Below are positions 1 to 5,395 of a stretch of 5,756 nt of DNA, piece after piece; position 1 is the stretch's first letter, and each line of letters opens with the position of its first letter. Origin of the DNA: a bacterium (lineage in GTDB: Bacteria; JAMCPX01); the NCBI GenBank assembly GCA_021815065.1, contig JAKAHI010000102.1, positions 1-5,756 of the forward strand, read 5' to 3'. The translations under genes and the position numbers were made by a program. A model generated the notes under the pieces. It saw nothing but the letters and a program-made list of their open reading frames with translations. It was not told the origin of the DNA and searched no databases.

Positions 1-999
1 CCACGGTATGAAACGGTATAATTTTGCAAACATTTCGTAGACCTCCACCCAATGCTGAAAATCCTCAGGACTTCGCATGTGCGCCCTCTTATTCACCATA
101 ACCCAGCTCATGTGTGCAGCACCATCCTTGCATGTCGAGCACTCCCGTGTTGCCGATGTGCAGCAGCGGTGTGTTGTTGTCAGATCGGCTCCCCACCGGA
201 TGAAGCGTATAAGACGCTTGGGCTGGGGGTCCCGCATATCCATTGGCTCAGTAACAGAAGGGCATTCCATCCATCCCCATGTTCTGTCCAGCATCTTTCC
301 GGTTGTCATTATTTTATGGTAGTATTTGCTGGATATAACGGTGTCGCCATACCGTTCGAGCATATCATCCATTTCATCCCGTACCCGTGCGAGTATCTCC
401 GGGGTCCACACAAAGCCTTCAACATCCTCATCGTTCGAAAACAACTGGAGATGCACCTTGAGGCCGGCATCCTGGATTTTTTTGATAATCCTTTCGATTG
501 TGCCGGTACCAACCTGCTTTGGCGTAATGGTGTACAGATAATACGTGTAAGGGTCTCCCCTGTAGTTCTTGAGAGATATGCCGAAGGTATTCCTGCCCCG
601 CAGGACTTCTTCCTCATGCTCGTCTCCCCAGAGGGAGATACCGACCATCATGTCCGGAAAACGGTCACGCGGAACTTTGATAAGGCCGTTTGTTGCGCAA
701 TAGGTGGGAATGCGTTTGTAAAATGCCTCAATCCTGTCGAGATAGAGTGTCGGTTCTCCTCCGATCAATATCGCGAGGTTCACTCCTCTCTCCTTTTCCT
801 TCTCTACAAACACCTCCCATTTCCCGAGGTCTTTTTCTTCTTCCAGTTTGTGTTCATCGGATGAAAAAAAGAAGCAGCCTTTACATCTCAGGTTGCACTT
901 GTTCGTCATATCGTAGATCGAACTGCGAATATTGAGATGTGAAATGGCGTTATACCGTTTTTTCCACTCTCCATTCAGGAGCGTACTTACTGTTTGCAT
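1..999 (-). CDS. Radical SAM protein with C-terminal cysteine cluster, paralogue A (3' end missing)
   Basis: An open frame of 333 codons runs from ATG at 999 to the left window edge without a stop, so the C terminus is missing. The radical SAM cluster motif CNLRCKGC gives C35, C39 and C42, the ligands of the [4Fe-4S] cluster that cleaves S-adenosylmethionine in this superfamily. The GGEP motif follows at 80-83, then ATNG (102-105), a GISLWG strand (around 120-125) and NYRGDP (145-150). A second cysteine group, C246 then C279, C280, C287 and C290, resembles the auxiliary-cluster regions of SPASM-type enzymes, but the spacing is not a canonical SPASM motif. The start is supported by an in-frame TAA six codons upstream and a purine-rich AAAGGGA seven bases before the ATG. 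It lies 120 bp downstream of a collinear paralogue on the same strand, probably co-transcribed. The radical SAM assignment is firm. The substrate is unknown, and I do not recognise a named family. Confidence 0.93.
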   Translation of the reverse strand, partial: MQTVSTLLNGEWKKRYNAISHLNIRSSIYDMTNKCNLRCKGCFFFSSDEHKLEEEKDLGKWEVFVEKEKERGVNLAILIGGEPTLYLDRIEAFYKRIPTYCATNGLIKVPRDRFPDMMVGISLWGDEHEEEVLRGRNTFGISLKNYRGDPYTYYLYTITPKQVGTGTIERIIKKIQDAGLKVHLQLFSNDEDVEGFVWTPEILARVRDEMDDMLERYGDTVISSKYYHKIMTTGKMLDRTWGWMECPSVTEPMDMRDPQPKRLIRFIRWGADLTTTHRCCTSATRECSTCKDGAAHMSWVMVNKRAHMRSPEDFQHWVEVYEMFAKLYRFIPW

Positions 1000-1049
1000 G
1001 TATTCTTCCCTTTCTTAAAAACATCAAAAGAATTATTACCGTTCCACAT
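987..1049 (-). CDS. Possible 20-residue small ORF overlapping the start of radical SAM paralogue A
   Basis: ATG at 1049-1047 opens 20 codons ending in TAA at 989-987. An AAAGGA sequence at 1062-1057 sits seven bases upstream, ideal Shine-Dalgarno spacing and better than that of the downstream enzyme. The frame ends 13 bases inside the radical SAM gene, in a different frame, which would suit translational coupling. The peptide starts MWNGNNSF and ends KNTCKQ. It is basic, with one cysteine near its end. It could be a coupling leader, a very short modified-peptide precursor for the flanking enzymes, or chance. Peptide precursors of radical SAM enzymes are usually longer. Only the ribosome binding site and position support it; there is no homology evidence. 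Confidence 0.25.
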   Translation of the reverse strand: MWNGNNSFDVFKKGKNTCKQ

Positions 1050-1119
1050 GAGTCATTCCTTTAGGTTTAATCTTTTTTTGAACAGAAAAATATTCCACTC
1101 TCGATAGAATCGTAATATT

Positions 1120-2208
1120 TCAGAAACCCGGAGGCTGCTCAACGTGGGAACAAAGGTTTTCCCCTTTTTCGTACCCTTTAACCCAGACCGCAAGGTAGGT
1201 ATCGACATAATCGAGCCATGATTTAAAGATCTCCGGATGAGCGGTATGCCTGTTGAGTTTGGATGTAACGATAGAGCTTCCCGCGGCATAATGTCTGCAG
1301 TCATTGCAGTCCGTATCCGGGACACAGCAAGATGCATCTCTGTCCCAGGTAAGATCCGTCCGGTACTGCCGGAACGATCTGCCGAGACCGAAGGCAACAG
1401 ACGGGTTCCTGCGGGGATACGGGCATGAATACAACTGATACAGGCTGTTCTTATGGGTATGCGCAACGGCACTATAGTGCGAGAACAGTATCGACTCAGG
1501 GTAGCGCTCCATGAGATCGAGTATGACCTCCCGGGTTTTAGCCAGAGATTCTTGTGTATGCGACAGGTTTCCCGTATAGTTCAATGGTGCTGAAAACATA
1601 TTGAAGGTGACTTTGCATTTGTTCGATGCAAGCATCTTCACAACATCATAAGCTTCATTGATATTGTCCCTGCAAAACGTATAGACAAATACGGCACGAG
1701 GGTCTCCTTTATAATTTTCAATCTGTTTCTGAAGCAGATTTTTAGCCTTTCGGATTCTAAAACTGGTCTCGTCGTTGCCCCAAACCGAAATGTGTACCTT
1801 ATATCCGACTGACCCGGGAATACGCTTTAGCCCGTTTGTGGCTATACACCCCAGGGGAATCTCTTCATAGCATGCATGGAGCAGATCGGGTACGAGCGAT
1901 GGTTCTGCACCTGCAAGGACCACAAATGTAATACCTCTTGTTTTTTCCTCGCGAAAAAGGTCACGCCATGCTTTTGGATCGACATTTTCACGGGTAAATT
2001 GTTTTTCGCCGTTGAAATAGTAACAGCCATCGCACCGCATGTTGCACCGTGTCGCCATATCATAGGTTGATTCCCTCAAAAAAAAGTATTTCCGGACCTT
2101 TTCCCAGCGCTCTTTCACACGCGTATCTGCGAGAAGGTCTGCGAATGTCCACTCCCCTGATATTGGTAATTTCTCTGGAAAATTTAATACTGTATTGTTT
2201 AACGCCAT
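1120..2208 (-). CDS. Radical SAM protein with C-terminal cysteine cluster, paralogue B (complete)
   Basis: A 362-residue radical SAM enzyme. The motif CNMRCDGC gives C55, C59 and C62 for the SAM-binding [4Fe-4S] cluster. GAEP at 100-103 occupies the place of the usual GGEP, followed by ATNG (123-126), HISVWG (139-144) and NYKGDP (165-170). Near the C terminus, C262 and then C294, C295, C301 and C304 may bind an auxiliary cluster; C353 is outside that group. Landmarks are offset by 20-21 residues from the gene immediately downstream, so the two are full-length paralogues, this one with about 20 extra N-terminal residues. The ATG at 2208 has an AAAGGA box ten bases upstream, and a TTGACA box lies about 45 bp upstream. 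There is no signal peptide, so it should be cytoplasmic. The substrate is unknown; peptide, lipid or cofactor modification are all possible. Family-level assignment is firm, function is not. Confidence 0.95.
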   Translation of the reverse strand: MALNNTVLNFPEKLPISGEWTFADLLADTRVKERWEKVRKYFFLRESTYDMATRCNMRCDGCYYFNGEKQFTRENVDPKAWRDLFREEKTRGITFVVLAGAEPSLVPDLLHACYEEIPLGCIATNGLKRIPGSVGYKVHISVWGNDETSFRIRKAKNLLQKQIENYKGDPRAVFVYTFCRDNINEAYDVVKMLASNKCKVTFNMFSAPLNYTGNLSHTQESLAKTREVILDLMERYPESILFSHYSAVAHTHKNSLYQLYSCPYPRRNPSVAFGLGRSFRQYRTDLTWDRDASCCVPDTDCNDCRHYAAGSSIVTSKLNRHTAHPEIFKSWLDYVDTYLAVWVKGYEKGENLCSHVEQPPGF

Positions 2209-2228
2209 GATAATTCTATCCTTTCAAT

Positions 2229-2257
2229 GCAATTACATGTCTGCAAGTTATTGTCAA
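2229..2257 (-). promoter_or_regulatory. Possible promoter of the radical SAM pair, with an inverted repeat around it
   Basis: A perfect -35 box TTGACA reads on the minus strand at 2257-2252, 41 bp past the end of the preceding intrinsic terminator. The -10 is poor: 16 to 18 bases downstream lie only TAATTG or AATTGC. An 8-bp inverted repeat, CAATTACA at 2230-2237 and TGTAATTG at 2263-2270, flanks the -35 box and overlaps the -10 position, which would suit an operator. GCAATTA at 2229-2235 is repeated directly at 2273-2279. A weak -10 with an operator-like dyad would fit an activated promoter, but this is inference. The position between a terminator and the first gene of the pair is the best support. 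Confidence 0.35.
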
Positions 2258-2297
2258 GACTTTGTAATTGTTGCAATTAAACTAAATAATCTTGTTG

Positions 2298-2324
2298 AAA
2301 AAACCCCGCTCAGTCTTTGCGAGG
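2298..2324 (-). terminator. Intrinsic terminator after the YceI-like gene
   Basis: On the minus strand CCTCGC (2324-2319) pairs with GCGGGG (2309-2304) across a 9-base loop, giving six pairs with one G-U, followed at once by six T (2303-2298). This is a compact rho-independent terminator. It lies about 195 bp beyond the stop of the YceI-like gene and just ahead of the -35 box of the radical SAM pair, so it separates the two units. The upstream arm is part of a dispersed repeat that ends here. The short stem suggests moderate strength. Confidence 0.55.
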
Positions 2325-2404
2325 AATGAAAAGACGAAGCAATCTACAAGTATACGGAAGTATTGCTTGAGCCTGCTTTGCTGTGTCTCAGCGCCCACAA
2401 TGAC
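2313..2404. repeat. Degenerate dispersed palindromic repeat (REP/MITE-like)
   Basis: The stretch at 2313-2344 reads CTTTGCGAGGAATG followed by AAGACGAAGCAATCT. It closely resembles a repeat I know from many bacterial genomes, with consensus near CATTGCGAGGAGCGAAG plus CGACGAAGCAATCT. The stretch at 2361-2404 begins with TATTGCTT and ends CACAATGAC, matching the opposite arm of the same palindromic unit in eroded form. The 62-codon minus-strand frame crossing it (2282-2470) translates the repeat into the LVDCFVFSFLAKTE-type sequence that such repeats give, so that frame is not a gene. The rest of the 310-bp gap (2209-2518) holds the promoter, terminator and hairpin listed separately. Recognition is from memory; no second copy is in the window. 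Confidence 0.55.
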
Positions 2405-2453
2405 GCAGTGCTCAAGAAATTGGTCAACATAGCGCGTGTGATCTTCGGTATTC

Positions 2454-2500
2454 AACAGAGGCATTTGCAATAACAGATAGTGTATGCAAACGCCCCTGTT
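2454..2500 (-). other. Stem-loop in the 3' untranslated region of the YceI-like gene
   Basis: AACAGAGGCATTTGC (2454-2468) and GCAAACGCCCCTGTT (2486-2500) form an imperfect 15-bp inverted repeat around a 17-base loop, starting 18 bp after the stop of the YceI-like gene. Read as minus-strand RNA, both mismatches become G-U pairs, so all 15 positions pair. Read as plus-strand RNA they would be A-C mismatches. That asymmetry favours a structure in the YceI transcript. No U-tract follows, so it is not a classic terminator. It may protect the 3' end, assist the terminator further on, or be the remnant of a mobile repeat end. Confidence 0.5.
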
Positions 2501-2518
2501 TTAGAACTACCTGAAAAT

Positions 2519-3262
2519 TTATTTCAAAACCTCGACTACAGCATGCCCCTCAAGAACTATCTTATTATGTACGGTAATAAACCATGCGAGATTTGGCGCC
2601 GTCATGCCGAAATCGGTAAATTGAGCATTGATGAGCGTTGACAATGCGAACGTAGCAGGCCCTGTCTGTTTGAAAGACACCGCAGTGTCAAAGTCTTTCG
2701 ACCCGCCTGCTACGGTAAGCCTGCCGCTTATATGAATTTCCCCTTTATCGCTGTGCAGGGCATTGAGGATATCGTCCCTGAGTTTACCTTCTACCGAAAA
2801 TTCATCCTGTCCTACGCGGAGGATTAACGGTGCATTTGCCGTATCCGGCATAAGAAGATCAACGGTCGTATCTTGAGGATTGGCCTTTATGACGATATTT
2901 TTGTTGATCGGGCGCAGGACCTTTGAGAGCGGCTCTCCATCCACTTTCAAGAGTTCGAAGGTTATTTCCGGATACTGGGAAGCCTTCAAGTACAGTGTTT
3001 TTACAGACCAGTCTCTCATCGGCCTATCGGTTTTAAATCCAGAGGACGAGATCAATAGCTTTGCCTGCGTGTTCCCGGGAGAGGCATTCAAATCAAGGGA
3101 AAGCTTGTCATTGCGCCCAACGGTCGTCTTGATCGAGGAGCCGAGATTGGTTTCCTTTGCCGTATACGAAACATACGCATCGGTCACGCGGAATTTCACG
3201 ACAGGTCTTTGCCCTGCCGCGATTAACATCGAGTGAAGAACTATTCCTGCAAGAAACATCAT
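2519..3262 (-). CDS. YceI-like exported lipocalin-fold protein
   Basis: 247 residues. YceI proteins are periplasmic beta-barrels that bind long isoprenoid or amphiphilic molecules. Matching parts are a hydrophobic N terminus (residues 1-17, cleavage possibly near the AAG at 15-17), the strand VVKFRV, then FKTDRPMRDWSVKTLYLKAS and YPEITFE (76-103), which corresponds to the family's region of R-D---L----F-D---YP-I-F. Next come SGRLTVAGGSKDFDTAVSF (178-196) and the late strand ALSTLINAQFTDFGM (206-220). About 75 residues separate YPEITFE from the GRLTV strand, where typical members have roughly 20-30, so there is an insertion near 115-170. The start was set by the ribosome binding site. A longer frame beginning with TTG at 3310 exists. 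With the chosen start the signal peptide lacks an early positive charge, which is unusual. It is divergent from the membrane gene at 3614 and has its own promoter and terminator. The family call is motif-based and moderately sure; the ligand is unknown. Confidence 0.75.
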   Translation of the reverse strand: MMFLAGIVLHSMLIAAGQRPVVKFRVTDAYVSYTAKETNLGSSIKTTVGRNDKLSLDLNASPGNTQAKLLISSSGFKTDRPMRDWSVKTLYLKASQYPEITFELLKVDGEPLSKVLRPINKNIVIKANPQDTTVDLLMPDTANAPLILRVGQDEFSVEGKLRDDILNALHSDKGEIHISGRLTVAGGSKDFDTAVSFKQTGPATFALSTLINAQFTDFGMTAPNLAWFITVHNKIVLEGHAVVEVLK

Positions 3263-3270
3263 ATACATTA

Positions 3271-3279
3271 CCTCCTTTT
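3271..3279 (-). promoter_or_regulatory. Strong Shine-Dalgarno that decides the YceI-like start
   Basis: AAAAGGAGG reads at 3279-3271 on the minus strand, nearly a full complement of the 16S tail. In-frame ATGs follow at 3268, 3262 and 3259, with spacings of 2, 8 and 11 bases from AGGAGG. Only 3262 has optimal spacing; 3259 is possible and 3268 too close. The TTG start at 3310 would put this motif inside the coding region, so it is rejected. Confidence 0.8.
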
Positions 3280-3301
3280 GCCCGGTCAGAAGTTTACCAA
3301 T

Positions 3302-3356
3302 TTGCAGCAATCCGCTATCATAAAAGATCCGCCTCCCGCTGCAACCCCCTTGCGGG
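3302..3356 (-). other. Leader region with two overlapping inverted repeats
   Basis: In the presumed 5' untranslated RNA of the YceI-like gene, CCCGC (3356-3352) can pair with GCGGG (3339-3335), and TTGCAGC (3344-3338) can pair with GCTGCAA (3308-3302). The stems share bases 3338-3339, so they compete or stack. The second ends about 22 bases before the ribosome binding site. ATCCGC also occurs twice on the plus strand (3310-3315 and 3327-3332). No known riboswitch consensus was recognised. Confidence 0.35.
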
Positions 3357-3379
3357 CTTTACAACCCTTTATACTATCA

Positions 3380-3393
3380 CAGAATATATTCTG
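3380..3393. promoter_or_regulatory. 14-bp perfect palindrome over the YceI promoter -10
   Basis: CAGAATATATTCTG is a perfect 14-bp palindrome that fully covers the TATATT -10 hexamer of the YceI-like promoter. Such placement is typical of a repressor operator. Being symmetric, it also presents TATATT on the plus strand, but no -35 partner was found for a rightward promoter. AT-rich palindromes of this length can arise by chance, so the operator role is inference. Confidence 0.4.
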
Positions 3394-3410
3394 CACCTTG
3401 CATAAGTCAA
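3383..3410 (-). promoter_or_regulatory. Sigma70-like promoter of the YceI-like gene
   Basis: TTGACT (3410-3405) and TATATT (3388-3383) on the minus strand are separated by 16 bp and each match the consensus at five of six positions. Transcription would start near 3376, giving a leader of about 115 bases before the ATG at 3262. A second TATAAA-like box lies just downstream, near 3367-3374. Confidence 0.6.
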
Positions 3411-3613
3411 GTGCGATTTTTTCAGCCTGTTACCGTTAAAGCAATATTTAAAAAGAGACTCGCTCTGTAAATTCCCAGGCAATTTTGTGCCGGAAGATTT
3501 TCTGATGATCCCGTTAATCCGGAAAATGCATTTGAAAAATAACAAAGTTTGTGTCATGAGTATACAACCGGACAAAAATGCATAATAAATTCACAGGGGA
3601 GCTTTAGAGAGAT
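3411..3613. other. Divergent intergenic region with no clear rightward promoter
   Basis: This completes the 351-bp gap between the YceI-like gene and the membrane gene. A near-repeat, CCGGAAGAT at 3490-3498 and CCGGAAAAT at 3519-3527, is present. A CATAAT box at 3581-3586 could be a -10 for the gene at 3614, but no -35 lies 16-18 bases upstream. The only purine-rich tracts before the ATG are AGGGGAG ending 12 bases upstream and GAGAG close to it, so the ribosome binding site is weak. The minus-strand 68-codon frame at 3369-3575 shows no protein character. Confidence 0.4.
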
Positions 3614-5395
3614 ATGGAACAAAACAACAGCATAAATAGTAAACTGACGTTTATCATACTGGCCATCCTTGGTATCGTCATATACCATCAAGTGGTGTTT
3701 TTTCATTTCATAAATTGGGACGATAATTTTTATGTAATCAACAATCCCTATATTAAAGCGATTAGCCTGTCCAATATTGCCTATATATTTTCACACTACT
3801 ATTATCATGGCGTCTATGAACCGCTGCAGCTCATGAGCTATATGCTGATCTACCGGATAAACGGCCTGGCTCCCTTATGGTTTCATGTTTTCAATGCATC
3901 TTTGTTCATTGCTGACGCAATGCTTGTGTATATACTGGTAAAAAAACTCGCAACCCCGCTGAGCGCAACCATTGCATCCATCCTGTTTTTACTCGCCCCG
4001 GTAAATGCGGACTCCGCTGCATGGGTATCGGAGCTGAAGAACACACAGTCCCTGTTCTTTGTTCTTCTTTCCCTGCTTGCCTATATTGCTTTTATAAAAA
4101 GAAACAAGGCATCCGCTTATTTTATCAGCATCGTACTTTTCCTGTTTGCCCTGCTCACCAAGGAAACGGTTGCGACCATAGCAGGTGTTCTCTTTCTTCT
4201 CGAGTGGTACGTGTTCGAGAAAAACCCGGCACAAACATTCTTCCAGCAGATACCTTTTTACGTACTCTCGGTTGTGGCGGCACTGGTATTCGTCTTCGGA
4301 CAGCTCAACCTGCATGCATCGAACCCGGCACAACTCGGGAATGCCTATCAACACCTGCTCGCAGTCCTTGTCAACACCGCAGGTGTGGCGTCCTATCCGG
4401 TAAAAATCATTTTTCCGTTCAAGTTGAATAGCTTTTATACGACGGATATCATCAACAGTGTGCTGACAGCACGGGTTATCCTGAGCATAACAGCATTGAT
4501 CGTAGCTATATGTCTGCTGGTTGTGTCGTATAAAAAGCGTCACATGGGCTTCTTCTGGGGGGCGTGGTACTTCATAAATATGCTCCCTGCGTACGGAATC
4601 GTGGTAGTACCGTTCTACACCAACTGGTATCTGCTTGTACCGTCAATCGGTATCTTCGCGCTTGTCGGCATGGGAATAGAATACCTTTACACAAATGCAG
4701 ATCTGAAGAAGCTTACCCTTGCTGCTGCAAGCATCATCATAGTCTTGTTCGGGATACTGGACTATCAGAGGGTCGGTGTGTGGCGGGATGATGCATACCT
4801 CTGGAAGGATGCCATTAAAAAGGCACCAAATTATTATTTTGGATATATGATGTATACGCATGCTCTTGTGAAACAGGGTAATATAGAAGCGGCTATACTA
4901 TTTGGCCGAAAAGCTTTGGAGCTTAACCCTTATCAAACAGAGTTGCTTACAGATTTTGGTGTATATTACCTTCAGACGAAGGAATATAGCAAGGCACTAC
5001 CTTATATCCAAAAGGCTATAAAATATGAGCCAAACAATGCAGGTTACATGTATTTGCTTGCTTACTATTACAAGCAAGTTAGAGATTACAAAAACTATCA
5101 GCAGGAATTGAAAAAATGTGTCATGCTCGATCCGAATATGCTTGGTTACATTAATGAGCTTACTGAATACTATATAAATAACGGAGAAACAACCAGGGCA
5201 CTATCGCTTGTCAAAGAGATTATCGCACAACACCCTGATAATCCCGTGTTCTACAGGCTTCTTGGTGCCTATTATTTGAAGTACACAAATAACACTTATG
5301 AAGCTAAAAAAGCATTCGAAAAAAGCCTTTTCCTTGATCCTCACCAGCAAGGGGCAGATCAACTCAAGCAGTTCATCCAAAAATTGCCGGGATGA
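3614..5395 (+). CDS. GT-C/TMTC-like multi-pass membrane protein with C-terminal TPR repeats
   Basis: 593 residues. Residues 11-385 hold roughly 11-12 hydrophobic segments; about 405-590 are soluble tetratricopeptide repeats, around five, with P at repeat ends (ALELNP, AIKYEPN, CVMLDPN, IIAQHPDNP, SLFLDPH). After the first membrane segment comes NWDDNFYVINNP (34-45). Its acidic pair D36-D37 is where GT-C glycosyltransferases carry the catalytic residue in the first external loop. YEPL (68-71) and APVNADSAAWVSELKN (128-143) match the Y-PL and HP-x-x-x-E-S-x-AWVS-x-RK motifs of bacterial TMTC/TPR proteins, but A replaces the H, D133 sits near the usual acidic position and L141 replaces the R. 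Relatives transfer sugars from lipid-linked donors at the outer face of the membrane; this role is inferred. Immediately before the TPRs, RVGVWRDDAYLWKDAI (385-400) is family-typical. GC falls from about 49% (4201-4800) to 37.5% (4801-5400) at the TPR boundary. The ATG at 3614 follows a weak ribosome binding site. Confidence 0.88.
   Translation: MEQNNSINSKLTFIILAILGIVIYHQVVFFHFINWDDNFYVINNPYIKAISLSNIAYIFSHYYYHGVYEPLQLMSYMLIYRINGLAPLWFHVFNASLFIADAMLVYILVKKLATPLSATIASILFLLAPVNADSAAWVSELKNTQSLFFVLLSLLAYIAFIKRNKASAYFISIVLFLFALLTKETVATIAGVLFLLEWYVFEKNPAQTFFQQIPFYVLSVVAALVFVFGQLNLHASNPAQLGNAYQHLLAVLVNTAGVASYPVKIIFPFKLNSFYTTDIINSVLTARVILSITALIVAICLLVVSYKKRHMGFFWGAWYFINMLPAYGIVVVPFYTNWYLLVPSIGIFALVGMGIEYLYTNADLKKLTLAAASIIIVLFGILDYQRVGVWRDDAYLWKDAIKKAPNYYFGYMMYTHALVKQGNIEAAILFGRKALELNPYQTELLTDFGVYYLQTKEYSKALPYIQKAIKYEPNNAGYMYLLAYYYKQVRDYKNYQQELKKCVMLDPNMLGYINELTEYYINNGETTRALSLVKEIIAQHPDNPVFYRLLGAYYLKYTNNTYEAKKAFEKSLFLDPHQQGADQLKQFIQKLPG

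Noticed and set aside
52..864. 270-codon plus-strand open frame
   Set aside because: It lies wholly antisense to the radical SAM gene at 1-999, which has clear cluster and GGEP motifs; its sequence is cysteine- and histidine-rich without domain character.
1081..1119. Possible terminator between the two radical SAM genes (AATATT arms followed by T5)
   Set aside because: Only an AT-only six-base arm pairs across a long unpaired interior; too weak to call.
2282..2470. 62-codon minus-strand frame in the gap before the YceI-like gene
   Set aside because: It starts with TTG inside a hairpin arm, runs through the dispersed repeat and ends within and beyond the terminator; the predicted peptide is a translation of the repeat.
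3263..3310. N-terminal extension of the YceI-like protein from a TTG start
   Set aside because: The strong AAAAGGAGG site lies inside this extension and is ideally placed for the ATG at 3262.
3369..3575. 68-codon minus-strand frame in the divergent region
   Set aside because: It overlaps the YceI promoter and palindrome and has no recognisable protein features.
3989..4543. 184-codon minus-strand frame within the membrane protein gene
   Set aside because: It is antisense to a gene with clear membrane segments and family motifs, and its own sequence lacks domain character.
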